Origin: an uncultured Erythrobacter sp. | GTDB taxonomy: Bacteria > Pseudomonadota > Alphaproteobacteria > Sphingomonadales > Sphingomonadaceae | Direction: 5' to 3' | DNA: 64,000 bases | Assembly: GCA_947488325.1 (NCBI GenBank) | Contig: CANKYZ010000010.1 | Location: forward strand, 1 to 64,000 | Shown here: positions 47,840 to 57,610 of the stretch, in pieces | Numbering within the stretch: position 1 is the stretch's first letter | How the letters are laid out: every line of letters begins with the position of its first letter | Position numbers and translations under genes: made by a program | Notes under the pieces: generated by a model | Database searches by the model: none | Told to the model about the DNA's origin: nothing | The model's input: only the letters and a program-made list of their open reading frames with translations

Positions 47840-49642
47840 TCAATTGAACCACGGCTCCAATTGAACTGTCAGCGACATCAAGACGCGGGCGCTTCCCTTG
47901 CTTGTGGCAAAATCGGTTGTTTCAAGCGGGACAGCGACGATTAAGTCCAACACTGCCTGGCGACCGATCGACATCCGCATTCCGCCGCCGGTCGAAATCA
48001 ACCTGTCAGAATCATCTGCAACATTGTTGACGGAGACTGTCGCGAGATCGAAAAAGACAAACGGTTGGGCAGCAGCAGCATCTGGCGCCTCGGGCATAAT
48101 ACTTCCGTAAAACGCTTCAAACTGCACGCCAAAGCCCTGATCGCCGATAATCGCGCCGGGATCATAGCCGCGCCCAACGGTAAAGTTACCGCCCGAATAT
48201 TGCTCATATCCGAGCAGTGGATCGGGGGAATACTGAAACCGGCTGCGCGCACTAAAGCCCAACAAAGGCGTCGGGCGAAAAGTCGCGCCAGCCTCACCGC
48301 GAACCAAAAATCCGCTTGGGTCAGCGTCAAGGCGGCTGGGCGGGATAAAGCTGGGAGTGGTGCAATTGACAAAGCCAACCCCGCAAGATGGGCTAGCGCC
48401 CAAGCCATCAATTCCTTGGCGAACTTCTAGCGTGGCATAGTATGAGAATCTCGGCTCAATTGCCGAATAGCCACCGCGCCCATTCACGCTATCAAGATCG
48501 ATGCCCGAATAATCGAAACGTGCAAAGCCGATGCGCAAATTGTCCTCGCTAAAGTCCAATCCCGTAAAATCGACATCCTGATCAATAAAATCTCCGCCAG
48601 CAGAGACTGTCAGATTTTCCGCCTGTGATCGAATAAGCGGATAGCGGGCATAGACCGATCCGATGAAAGTCTTTGAACTGAAGACATTGGGTCCCGGAAC
48701 ATCCGGCTCTGTAAAGGCGAGTGTGCCTGCAATACCCAAGGTAAGTCCCTCTGAACCGACCCGGAATTCATGGTAACCGGAGACAACTGCCTGTTCATCA
48801 AAATCCTCAGCAGAATAGACGCTAAGCATAGTTTGATCGCCAAGGCCGGTCAGTCCATTCAATCGAATACGTGCGAGCCCGCCAAAGCGCCCAATCTGGC
48901 GTGATCCGAAATTCTGAATATTGGCGTCTATAATGATGGGCGTGTTCGACACATCGAATACACCCACGACATCACCGGGTTGCCCGCCCTGTTCTGGAGG
49001 TAAAGGCTGTAATGTCAGACGAACATCAAAGCCCGGAATATCTCTCGCCAAAAGCAGATATCGTTCCGCATCATTGGCGTTGAAGACGCTCTGCCCTTCC
49101 AGTTTGGAGAGCACTTGCTGCAACGCGCCAGCAGAACGCCCCGCGTCGCCGCGCACTTGAACTTGACGAATTCGCGCAAGCAGGACGTCAAACTTCACCG
49201 CCCCTTCGCCGATAGTCTGAACAGGCACCTGAACCGCCGCGAGATACCCTCTTGCCCGCAGCGCAGTGGCAGCTGCATCGCGGATGTCGCAAATCCTGGC
49301 GACTGAGATTTCCTGCCCGACAAGATCGGACCAGCTTGATGTCAGTAAACCTGGATCGACATCGCCCAGCCCCGAAAACTCGGCTTGAGTAAAGGTGAGG
49401 GTGAGATCGGCAAATTGCGGAGCAGAAAGCGGACATGGTGCACGCTCAATCTCACTTGCGACGGAAATCGGATTGGGATCGCCGCGCAAAACAGCCTCAA
49501 TCTCCGGTCGCTCCAATTCCTCACGAGTGGGCGCCTGGGCTTGCGCCGAACTGGGCAAAGTCATGCACACAGCGCCTGCGACAAGGCCAGTTCGGCTCAG
49601 GGCCATCATTACCTTCGATGTAGAGATGATCTGTTCCATCAT
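47840..49642 (-). CDS. FhaC/ShlB-type outer-membrane translocator (TpsB)
   Basis: 600 residues. A signal peptide ends at SSAQAQA. Two POTRA-like domains (about 70-230, including IREVQVRG-like RQVQVRGDA) precede a 16-strand barrel (about 240-600). The lid-loop motif VGRGYDPG matches the conserved RGY/F of Omp85-type TpsB, and the chain ends in an aromatic-rich strand (LEPWFN). It should pull the unfolded adhesin across the outer membrane without ATP. Its start overlaps the CHAT gene's stop by 4 bp. The TpsA gene begins 18 bp after its stop. Confidence 0.93.
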   Translation of the reverse strand: MMEQIISTSKVMMALSRTGLVAGAVCMTLPSSAQAQAPTREELERPEIEAVLRGDPNPISVASEIERAPCPLSAPQFADLTLTFTQAEFSGLGDVDPGLLTSSWSDLVGQEISVARICDIRDAAATALRARGYLAAVQVPVQTIGEGAVKFDVLLARIRQVQVRGDAGRSAGALQQVLSKLEGQSVFNANDAERYLLLARDIPGFDVRLTLQPLPPEQGGQPGDVVGVFDVSNTPIIIDANIQNFGSRQIGRFGGLARIRLNGLTGLGDQTMLSVYSAEDFDEQAVVSGYHEFRVGSEGLTLGIAGTLAFTEPDVPGPNVFSSKTFIGSVYARYPLIRSQAENLTVSAGGDFIDQDVDFTGLDFSEDNLRIGFARFDYSGIDLDSVNGRGGYSAIEPRFSYYATLEVRQGIDGLGASPSCGVGFVNCTTPSFIPPSRLDADPSGFLVRGEAGATFRPTPLLGFSARSRFQYSPDPLLGYEQYSGGNFTVGRGYDPGAIIGDQGFGVQFEAFYGSIMPEAPDAAAAQPFVFFDLATVSVNNVADDSDRLISTGGGMRMSIGRQAVLDLIVAVPLETTDFATSKGSARVLMSLTVQLEPWFN

Positions 49643-52600
49643 TCTGCCGCCGATCCGTTTGATTGGAACATGCCGGCCTGCACTTCGGAGGACCCAGTCG
49701 AAGGAGCTGCGGACAATAGTGGTCGCGCGGCATCGCCAATTACGGCGAAGCCCGCCCAGTAATAGGGATGCGACGTTTCAGCGTCGTCCATCAACATCTG
49801 CTGTGATTGTGACAGCGCTCCGCCGATGGTCTGAGACCGCCCGCGTCTGAACATTTCGGACATAAGCCGTTCGGTCGCGTTGAAGTCATCAGGTGCAGGC
49901 CAATGGCTCGCCATAACGGCTCGCCCTCCTGCACCAATGAAGGCCCGGACAAGCCCCTCCAACTCCGACCCGCCTCCGCTGGCAACACCCGCTGCGCGAG
50001 TTGCTTCGACGCTGGCCGCACCAGCTGTATCGCAAGCCGATAGGATGATGAGGTCGGCATCGATATTTAGCTCGAAGATCTCTTCAAAACTCAGCAGACC
50101 GTCAGAATCGCCGTTGCCAAATGACGTCACCAGAGCAGGTTTTGCGGGACAATTCGAGTTGGGCGGCGTGACCAGTCCGTGCGTTGCGAAATGAAGCACG
50201 CGGTAATTGTCCAAATCCGCCTTGGACTTGATCTGGTCATCGCTGAAAGCTGCATTGGTGAGGACTTGCGCTTGATCTAGTCCGATCAGACCTGCCGCAA
50301 TTGTCAATTCTGCTGCGTCGATGGGATTGTTCCACTGGCTGACCGGCCAATAACAGCCTGTAGCCATATCAGTCGAGTCACCGTCAAACGATGCAGGATA
50401 GGCCGCACCAATGGGACTGTTCTCACCAAAACCGAGATATTCGCGGGCTGCATTGGAGGCAGAAGCTCTTCGCGATTGCACGAAAGCTTCTGCAGAGACA
50501 GCAGTGCTGACCGCCCGGTCCCGGCCCAGCCAATTGACTCCAGTGAAGTCATATTCATCGCCACCAGGCGACGCGATCCGCGCTTCATACAGCGCGACCG
50601 AAGCATCATCGGCAACCAGCAAATCAACCGGTAAGCGAAGCATCGCACCATCGGGTTCAAAAATCACATGATCAGCATCGGTGATTTCAGCAGCGATCGG
50701 TCCAAACAGCTTTTGATAAAGCGCACGCGACGAAGCGATATCGAATGGAAATGTCGTATATTGGCTGCCATCAAAGACAGAGATTGTCTCGCGGATAATG
50801 TCGACCTGCTCGTCCAACTCATCAGCCGTCAAATCAACGCGATAAGCAAGCGCCCTGTCACGGTCAGCGTAGAACATGAAGACGTCATCGCTCACGATGG
50901 CGAGGCGGGCATAAACCTCTCCAGGCCACATGACCGCGCGAAATTCGCTTAGCTCAAGCGATGATGGCGCCACCACACGGTATTGTGGATAGGCATTAAG
51001 CTGTACCTGTGTGTTAATTTGCGCTCGCTCAAACACCGCAATCTGATCTGACAGTTCTGCGATCTGCCCGCGAACCGCTGTATTTTGCGGTCCATTGCCG
51101 AGAGCTTCAAACCGGATACGTGATCGCTCTATCTCTCGCCCCAAATCAATGGACTGCCTGAACAACCGTGAAGCTTCATCAGAATTTGCGCTAAGTCGGC
51201 GGGAAAGGACTGCCTGCGTTTCTGCAACGCCAGGGCGGATCAACACTTGGGTTGCACGGAAGAATGCATCCGCAGCGGCGGAATCGCCTTCAACCCGCGA
51301 CGCCAAGCGACTGTAATAGGGGTTAAGTTGATTGGCGAAACCTGTGATCGCATTACGCTTACCAACAGCACGTTCCACCACTTTGCCATAGAGTTCCATA
51401 GCTTCCGCTTCACGCCCCTGACGCAGTAGGAATGATGCAAGCCGCGCTTCCAATGCACTAACCGCACGGCGTTCTGGATATTGCGATTGCACCAGAGAAA
51501 GGCCGTTGCGCAGGTATGCTTCGGCATCGTTCACATTGCCGCGCCTCTCTGCAATCAATGACAGATCAGCCAGCACCTGCGACCGCAGCCGAGTGATTGA
51601 TGTCACACGGCCATCACGCACAGTGATTGCTTGTTCATAGGCATTGATGAGATCGATGCGTGCACCATCAAAATCGCCGCTGATCCGGCGCGCTGTTCCG
51701 CGAATTTGGAGCGCTTGCGCATCGATAATCTGCGCACGTTCTTCGATTGTCAGGCTAAGTTCGTCGACAAGTCCAAACAGAAATCCGCTGGCCTGCTCGC
51801 GGTTCAATCGCTCTGAAACCGGCAAAGTGATCGTAAGAGCACCGCCTATTTCTGCGGCACCCAACGCGCTGCCCTGAAGCTCAACATCCAGCCGATTGAT
51901 CGCTTCTTCATCGAATCCTTGGTTAAGCAGATGGATGGCTTCGAAATTGCGTAATAGGCGCGCTGTAATCGGATCATCTCCGCCAAACGCGGCAGCCTGA
52001 GAGAACAGCCGGTTGGCAACGCCAAACTCACCCAAATTGCTTTTTTGAAGCGCGCGATTGACGAAGAATTCACCCGGGTTGATCGCGGAATCTTCTTCAC
52101 CTTCCAGCCGTTGCTGCAGGGTTTCGAAATAAGCAGCCGCCTCGGCATACTCACCCGCCAGATTGCGACGATACCCTTCGGCCAGAGCCTGTTCTGGCTT
52201 CAACGTCTCAGCCTGCACACGTGCGAAAGAAAGCGGGTCCGATACGGACGTAGATGCAACGTCGATTGAACCGCTCGCAATAGCATTGGTTAATACCGAT
52301 CGCAGCGCGAGCACTGTCGCGTCATCATAGGCAGTGAAGCCTTCTGCATAGAAGGTGAGGTCAGAGGTACTCGCAGTGATCTGGCTCCATGAAAGATCGC
52401 TGTCATCCAATCGGCATTCTTGCTTTTGAGAGCCTGAAACCGGACCTGCAATCGTAACGGAGGAAGCGGGGCAGGTAACAGGAAAGCGGCGCATTGCTCG
52501 CACCGCGTTTTTAGCTGCACCGTCGAAATTTTTGAAAGCGAACATTTCTGCGATTGGCTGTGGATTGTCGCGGCAGACAACGGCCCAGCGGCGATCAAAT

Positions 52601-52779
52601 ATACTCTGTTTAGCGGGATTGTTGACGCTGCGATCTTGCACCTGACACAGAATGCCATCGGCGTCGCCAATGGCGAAACTGTCGCGTGTTAAGATTGAAG
52701 TGGTTTGTGCGGATGCTGATGTGAGACACATCGCAGACACGGCCAAAGTCGCCGAAATTGCAGTCGTAAAACGACCCAT
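49639..52779 (-). CDS. Secreted TPR-CHAT domain (caspase-like) protein
   Basis: 1046 residues. A signal peptide (ending SASAQ) sends it to the periplasm. A Cys-containing N-terminal part (about 30-150) and TPR-like helical repeats (about 180-520) are followed by a coiled-coil stretch (about 540-600) and a CHAT domain (about 680-1020). The catalytic pair is intact: His867 in HFATHGL and Cys916 in LSACDTA. CHAT domains share the caspase/separase fold and usually cleave proteins; some act as scaffolds. It is the first gene of a three-gene operon with TpsB and TpsA. A role in maturing or controlling the adhesin is inferred from this coupling. Confidence 0.9.
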   Translation of the reverse strand: MGRFTTAISATLAVSAMCLTSASAQTTSILTRDSFAIGDADGILCQVQDRSVNNPAKQSIFDRRWAVVCRDNPQPIAEMFAFKNFDGAAKNAVRAMRRFPVTCPASSVTIAGPVSGSQKQECRLDDSDLSWSQITASTSDLTFYAEGFTAYDDATVLALRSVLTNAIASGSIDVASTSVSDPLSFARVQAETLKPEQALAEGYRRNLAGEYAEAAAYFETLQQRLEGEEDSAINPGEFFVNRALQKSNLGEFGVANRLFSQAAAFGGDDPITARLLRNFEAIHLLNQGFDEEAINRLDVELQGSALGAAEIGGALTITLPVSERLNREQASGFLFGLVDELSLTIEERAQIIDAQALQIRGTARRISGDFDGARIDLINAYEQAITVRDGRVTSITRLRSQVLADLSLIAERRGNVNDAEAYLRNGLSLVQSQYPERRAVSALEARLASFLLRQGREAEAMELYGKVVERAVGKRNAITGFANQLNPYYSRLASRVEGDSAAADAFFRATQVLIRPGVAETQAVLSRRLSANSDEASRLFRQSIDLGREIERSRIRFEALGNGPQNTAVRGQIAELSDQIAVFERAQINTQVQLNAYPQYRVVAPSSLELSEFRAVMWPGEVYARLAIVSDDVFMFYADRDRALAYRVDLTADELDEQVDIIRETISVFDGSQYTTFPFDIASSRALYQKLFGPIAAEITDADHVIFEPDGAMLRLPVDLLVADDASVALYEARIASPGGDEYDFTGVNWLGRDRAVSTAVSAEAFVQSRRASASNAAREYLGFGENSPIGAAYPASFDGDSTDMATGCYWPVSQWNNPIDAAELTIAAGLIGLDQAQVLTNAAFSDDQIKSKADLDNYRVLHFATHGLVTPPNSNCPAKPALVTSFGNGDSDGLLSFEEIFELNIDADLIILSACDTAGAASVEATRAAGVASGGGSELEGLVRAFIGAGGRAVMASHWPAPDDFNATERLMSEMFRRGRSQTIGGALSQSQQMLMDDAETSHPYYWAGFAVIGDAARPLLSAAPSTGSSEVQAGMFQSNGSAAE

Positions 52780-52818
52780 AGGTGTTCCCCCCTACCCAAT
52801 GGATAGATGCTTAACCGA

Positions 52819-52832
52819 GGAGCAATTGCTCC
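52819..52832. promoter_or_regulatory. Perfect 14-bp palindrome upstream of the CHAT-TPS operon
   Basis: GGAGCAATTGCTCC reads the same on both strands and lies 40 bp before the CHAT start codon. It is the only such repeat I noticed in the 261-bp gap. Its place suits a repressor or activator dimer controlling the whole 17-kb operon. No regulator gene is visible next to it. Confidence 0.4.
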
Positions 52833-53040
52833 ATTTTCGAGGAACTTTCGCCCCCATTGCATGACAAGGGTTCTACGTAAGCTGAGGGGAGGTCAATAGT
52901 ATGTATTGGACAGATTCGGGTATGTACCGTCGCTAAACAAGGGAAAATCTCCCATATTCCGGATGTTAACCATAATGTTCACGATTGCAGAAAAACTTGG
53001 CGAGCCCTCGTCCATCAGAGTCGTCAAACCACGGTGGCCA

Positions 53041-53703
53041 TCATTCCCAACCTAGGAATTGCACCTGATTGTCCAATGGCACGCGCTCGCGCTCAAAATT
53101 GTTGATCGAAGCATCCGGGTCACGGTAACCGATCGCCATCCCGCAAAAGAACATCGTGCGTTCATGATCTAATCCGATGTGGTCTCTGATTACGGTCGCA
53201 TACAACGCCATATATTCCTGAAAACAGCAATCCAGCCCCTCTTCGCGCAGTAACAGCGCGATGGTCTGCAACCACATGCCTGTATCCGACCACTGCGCCT
53301 CTTTCATCAGGCGTGGAAAATAGCACAGCAGCAACGCCGGCGCGTCAAAACTGTCGCGGTTGCGCATCATCGCTTTCATTCGACCTTCGCCGTCATCGCG
53401 GGCAATTCCCAGTGCACCGAACATTCCTTTAGAAACGGCATTGAGGCGCTGTTTATAAGCGTCCTCACCGCCGGGCGCAGTCCAGTCATATTCCGCTGCT
53501 TGCGGCGGAGATACGGCCAGTTTTTCCTGTAAGTCCTTTAACGGCTTTCCAGTCAGGATCGTCGCTTCCCAAGGCTGGTAATTGCAGCCCGAAGGCGCCC
53601 AGCGTGCGGTGTCCATAACCCGGCGCAAAGTTCCTAATTCAACCTGTTGGTCGGTAAAAGCGCGCACAGAGCGGCGGGTGGTGACTGCTTCTGATACTTT
53701 CAT
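53041..53703 (-). CDS. Nitroreductase-family FMN protein
   Basis: 220 residues from the ATG of MKVSEAV. The RRSVRAFTD start and the RWAPSGCNYQPW loop contact FMN in this fold. Members reduce nitro groups, quinones or flavins with NAD(P)H; the real substrate is unknown. It ends 261 bp from the CHAT start and faces away from the TIR gene. There is no strong ribosome site. Confidence 0.88.
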   Translation of the reverse strand: MKVSEAVTTRRSVRAFTDQQVELGTLRRVMDTARWAPSGCNYQPWEATILTGKPLKDLQEKLAVSPPQAAEYDWTAPGGEDAYKQRLNAVSKGMFGALGIARDDGEGRMKAMMRNRDSFDAPALLLCYFPRLMKEAQWSDTGMWLQTIALLLREEGLDCCFQEYMALYATVIRDHIGLDHERTMFFCGMAIGYRDPDASINNFERERVPLDNQVQFLGWE

Positions 53704-53868
53704 AGGCACAGGCCTAGTCAGCACCGAACTTCTGCGCAAGTCGATGCTACTTTTGCTCCCCTTATAGACAGTCCGTATAGACAGGCCGGCTATTGCGTGC
53801 TTCGAATGGCGGGCTATCACATCAGCTGAGCGCCCAATTCCAAACGGGCCAACCTAGGGGGAATGCAT

Positions 53869-54876
53869 ATGGTCGATGTCTTCATTTCCTACTCGCGCGC
53901 TGACAAGGTGCCAGTTTCACATCTCGCTCAGCGGATTGAGGCTGAAGGCTATGACGTATGGTGGGATGAAGAACTGCCCCCGCACAAAAGCTATGGCGAT
54001 GTGATTTCAGCTAAGATTGCAGAGGCAAAGGCCGCGATTGTCGTATGGTCCCTGGATGCCGCAGCCAGCGAATGGGTGCGCGCTGAAGCGGACATGGCCC
54101 GCAATCAGAAAAAACTGATCCAAACCGCGCTTGGCGAAATCATGCCGCCACTGCCATTCAACCAGATTCAATTCGCAGATATTGGCGATTGGCAGGGCGA
54201 GGACGACCATTCTGGCTGGCGCAAAGTAAAAGCAAGTCTTGCCGACCTATGCGGAAAGCGCGAATCCAATCCAGAGGCCGCTGTGGCTGCGACGCCTTCC
54301 CCACCGCATCTACCCACATCTTCGCCGATACCAGCCCAGCCAGCCTACTCGGCTGCAAGTTCAACGCCGTCCAAATGGCCGTTATTTGCAGGGATCGTAG
54401 TTGCCCTGCTCGCAATTGTTGGATCAGCGGCGTTCTTTATGGGAGCCATGGGAGGAACCGGTGGATCGACAGGCGATGGGGGGCTTGAGCCTCCCTCAAC
54501 CGGTCCTGAAACACCAGCTACTGTCCCCGAACCGGCATCTACGGCTGTTCCAAATCCGACCCCAGTGCCCGACGCATCCCCTCCGCCCTCTGCATCACGC
54601 GGGCGGATAGTAGGATGCTATTTCTGGAATTCTGTCGACACCTATGACGGCGCATGCCGCTTCGTCGCCGGATCGGACGGAGATTTCACGACATTCGCAA
54701 TGGATGGGCCGTATTTTCAGGATGTTGTGCGAATCGATCTTGATGTCTCAGCGCCTGGCACCGGCAATATCGAGTTTTACTACCCTGATGGAAAAGTGGA
54801 TTTAGTCAAAGTGCGCCGCAGCCCTAATGACCGCGCGTGCTGGGATGGACCAAGCCTGACTTTCTGCGCACGATAG
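53869..54876 (+). CDS. Membrane-tethered TIR-domain protein
   Basis: 335 residues. An N-terminal TIR domain (about 1-130) begins VDVFISYSRAD. It keeps the Glu (Glu73 in SEWVRAE) that matches the catalytic residue of NAD-cleaving TIRs. A Pro-rich linker leads to one membrane helix (about 170-195), a second Pro/Thr-rich linker and a Cys-containing C-terminal domain (about 245-335, four Cys). The TIR part would be cytoplasmic and the end periplasmic. The ATG at 53869 is 7 nt from GGGGGA; the one at 53863 is too close. No immune effector partner is seen beside it. Confidence 0.85.
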   Translation: MVDVFISYSRADKVPVSHLAQRIEAEGYDVWWDEELPPHKSYGDVISAKIAEAKAAIVVWSLDAAASEWVRAEADMARNQKKLIQTALGEIMPPLPFNQIQFADIGDWQGEDDHSGWRKVKASLADLCGKRESNPEAAVAATPSPPHLPTSSPIPAQPAYSAASSTPSKWPLFAGIVVALLAIVGSAAFFMGAMGGTGGSTGDGGLEPPSTGPETPATVPEPASTAVPNPTPVPDASPPPSASRGRIVGCYFWNSVDTYDGACRFVAGSDGDFTTFAMDGPYFQDVVRIDLDVSAPGTGNIEFYYPDGKVDLVKVRRSPNDRACWDGPSLTFCAR

Positions 54877-54883
54877 GGCCGTA

Positions 54884-56719
54884 TTACCGCCTCTTGCCCT
54901 TCTCATCCTCGAACAGCTCAGCCAGCTGTTCCATGATTGTGCCGCCTAGCTGTTCGACATCCATGATCGTCACCGCACGCCGGTAATAGCGCGTCACATC
55001 GTGGCCAATGCCGATGGCGACCAATTGTACGGGTGAGGCTTTTTCGATCCACTCGATCACACCGCGAAGATGCGCTTCGAGATAACCTGCCGAGTTTACA
55101 CTCAGAGTGCTGTCATCCACCGGTGCACCGTCCGAAATCACCATCAAAATACGGCGTTCTTCCGGACGGTGGATCAGGCGGCTATGCGCCCAAAGCAATG
55201 CTTCGCCGTCGATGTTTTCTTTCAACAATCCTTCGCGCATCATCAGGCCAAGATTACGGCGCGCGCGACGCCATGGTTCGTCGGCTTGTTTATAGATGAT
55301 GTGGCGCAAATCGTTCAGGCGCCCCGGACCTTGTGGCTTTCCGTCGGCAAGCCATGCTTCACGGGACTGCCCGCCTTTCCATGCGCGTGTGGTGAAGCCG
55401 AGAATTTCAGTCTTAACGCCGCAGCGTTCCAACGTGCGGGCAAGGATATCTGCGCTAATCGCGGCGATACTGATCGGTCGTCCGCGCATTGATCCCGAAT
55501 TATCGATCAGCAGCGTGACGATCGTGTCTTTGAAATCAATGTCGCGTTCGACTTTATAGGTTAGCGCCGTGCCGGGAGACACGATGACCCGAGACAGGCG
55601 CGCGGCGTCCAAGACACCTTCTTCCTGATCGAAATCCCAACTGCGATTTTGCTGCGCCATCAACCGCCGTTGCAGCCGGTTCGCGAGCCGTGTGACCACA
55701 CCTTGAAGACCTGTTAGTTGACTGTCGAGATAGGCGCGCAGGCGCTCCAACTCTTCTGTATCGCACAAATCGGGTGCAGCGATTTCTTCGTCGAAACGCT
55801 CGGTGAAAGCGTTGTAGTCGAGCCCATCAGGTATGTCGGCCTGCGGACGGTTCGGTCGGACAGGGGCGCTAGAGGCATCGCCGTCTTCGCCCGGTTCGCC
55901 GTCTTGCATATCTTCGTCAGCGGCTAGCTCGCTATCGGCATCGCCTTCGCCGTCACCTTCAGCCATTTCGCCTGCGACTTCGCTAGACTGCGGGTCAGCG
56001 TCACCGTCCTGCTGCTCATCGCCGGACTCCTCGTCTTCTTCGCCGTCATCCTCATCGGAATTGTCAGAGTCGGTTTCGTCGGGATTATCCGTGGGCCGTG
56101 TCAGGTCCAGATCGCGCAGCAGATCGAGCGTCAGTTTCTGAAACGATTCCTGATCATTAAGGCTGTTATCCAGCGCATCAAAAGCATCGCCGACATTTTC
56201 TTCGATCCATTCACGAACCATATTGACTGCTAATTCTGCCGAAGCCGGAACCGGCTGGCCAGTCAGTTTTTCGCGAACCATCAACGCCAATGCGCCTTGC
56301 AGCGGAACTTCTTCAGGCTTTTGCGCGCGGGTGATGGGATCCGCCCCCATTCGCGCCATCAGCGCAGCATCCAAGTTGCCCCGCATCCCGTCGAAATTGT
56401 TTGAACCAAGCGCCTCATATCGAACCAGCTCAATCGCATCATAACATGCACGCGCAACCGGCTCAGGCGGGGCGCCGAGAGCGTGCAAGCTTGGATTGTG
56501 ATGGCGCAATTTCAGCGCGAAACTATCGGCAAAACCGCGCGCCTCGGTCACTTGCTCAATCGGCAGATCACGCCCGGGCAATGGCACACGAAAACGATTG
56601 CCAGAGGAACCGGGCACATCTGCGCTCCACGCAACCTCAACCTCCGCATCGCGAGCAATCGCCCGTGCTGCGCCAGTTAGTGCCTGTTTAAACGTGTCGA
56701 GAGGGGTTTCTTCGGCCAT
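54884..56719 (-). CDS. cobT: Cobaltochelatase subunit CobT
   Basis: 611 residues. A CobT N-terminal domain (about 1-200) is joined by a very acidic stretch (about 205-295, rich in Asp, Glu and Ser) to a von Willebrand A domain with the MIDAS motif [10 protein letters not shown]. With CobS (an AAA+ ATPase) it drives cobalt insertion by CobN in the aerobic B12 pathway. Neither cobS nor cobN is in this window. It ends 7 bp from the TIR gene stop in convergent orientation, and its upstream neighbour is the aldolase gene. Confidence 0.93.
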   Translation of the reverse strand: MAEETPLDTFKQALTGAARAIARDAEVEVAWSADVPGSSGNRFRVPLPGRDLPIEQVTEARGFADSFALKLRHHNPSLHALGAPPEPVARACYDAIELVRYEALGSNNFDGMRGNLDAALMARMGADPITRAQKPEEVPLQGALALMVREKLTGQPVPASAELAVNMVREWIEENVGDAFDALDNSLNDQESFQKLTLDLLRDLDLTRPTDNPDETDSDNSDEDDGEEDEESGDEQQDGDADPQSSEVAGEMAEGDGEGDADSELAADEDMQDGEPGEDGDASSAPVRPNRPQADIPDGLDYNAFTERFDEEIAAPDLCDTEELERLRAYLDSQLTGLQGVVTRLANRLQRRLMAQQNRSWDFDQEEGVLDAARLSRVIVSPGTALTYKVERDIDFKDTIVTLLIDNSGSMRGRPISIAAISADILARTLERCGVKTEILGFTTRAWKGGQSREAWLADGKPQGPGRLNDLRHIIYKQADEPWRRARRNLGLMMREGLLKENIDGEALLWAHSRLIHRPEERRILMVISDGAPVDDSTLSVNSAGYLEAHLRGVIEWIEKASPVQLVAIGIGHDVTRYYRRAVTIMDVEQLGGTIMEQLAELFEDEKGKRR

Positions 56720-56737
56720 TAAACTTGCAATTGGGGA

Positions 56738-57391
56738 TTACCCGATTGTCTGTCCTGTCTTGGCCCAATCGGCCATGAACGCCTCAATCCCTTTATCCGT
56801 CAGCACGTGCTTAAACAGGCCAAGGATCACTTTCGGCGGCGCGGTGATAACGTCCGCACCGATCTTTGCACTTTCCAGCACGTGGGTGGTGTGGCGAATG
56901 CTGGCGACCAGAATTTCAGTATCGTAAAGGTAATTGTCATAGATCAGGCGGATGTCTTCGATAAGGTCCATCCCATCAAAACCATTATCGTCATGACGGC
57001 CAACAAATGGCGAGATAAACGTCGCCCCGGCCTTTGCCGCAAGCAGCGCCTGATTGGCAGAGAAGCACAAAGTCACATTGACCATCGTCCCTTCACCAGT
57101 AAGCGCTTTGCAAGTCTTGAGGCCATCAACCGTCAGCGGCACTTTGATGCAAACATTGTCTGCAAGCTTGCGCAGAACCTCTGCCTCTTTCATCATGGTT
57201 TCGTGATCGAGCGCCACAACTTCTGCGGAAACAGGGCCATCAACGATGCCGCAGATTTCCTTTGTCACTTCCATGAAATCCCGGCCTGATTTGTGAATCA
57301 ATGACGGGTTGGTGGTGACGCCGTCGAGCAAGCCGGTACTGGCAAGGTCCTTAATGTCATCGATTTCAGCGGTGTCGACGAAGAATTTCAT
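56738..57391 (-). CDS. Transaldolase-like fructose-6-phosphate aldolase
   Basis: 217 residues from the ATG of [10 protein letters not shown]; a longer reading frame upstream lacks a family-like start. The Schiff-base Lys is in NVCIKVPLT (near residue 86), with TTNPSL and SPFVGRHDD typical of the small transaldolase/FSA group. It is a soluble TIM barrel of normal length. Distinguishing transaldolase from fructose-6-phosphate aldolase needs more than motifs. It precedes cobT by about 20 bp. Confidence 0.93.
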   Translation of the reverse strand: MKFFVDTAEIDDIKDLASTGLLDGVTTNPSLIHKSGRDFMEVTKEICGIVDGPVSAEVVALDHETMMKEAEVLRKLADNVCIKVPLTVDGLKTCKALTGEGTMVNVTLCFSANQALLAAKAGATFISPFVGRHDDNGFDGMDLIEDIRLIYDNYLYDTEILVASIRHTTHVLESAKIGADVITAPPKVILGLFKHVLTDKGIEAFMADWAKTGQTIG

Positions 57392-57610
57392 GCCTGCTTG
57401 TCCCTTTGGTTGAATGGCTTTCGAATCGCTGGCCATGATTGGCACAGCGCGCTCAGAGTGACCAGCCGCTGAAGTCTTAGGCAGGCGCCAAGCCCACAAC
57501 TGTGAATAGTCACAAAGGTGTAATGGACTCGTCTTTAGTGCGTCACATCGCGGTCATAGGAGAACGAGGAATCAGTCACACATCAACCTAATCCAAGTTG
57601 AGAAAAAACC

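Noticed and set aside
49639..54876. CHAT and TIR genes as one classical anti-phage island
   Set aside because: The CHAT protein has a signal peptide and is tied to secretion genes, a nitroreductase lies between them, and no Cas, reverse transcriptase, nuclease or mobile gene is present.
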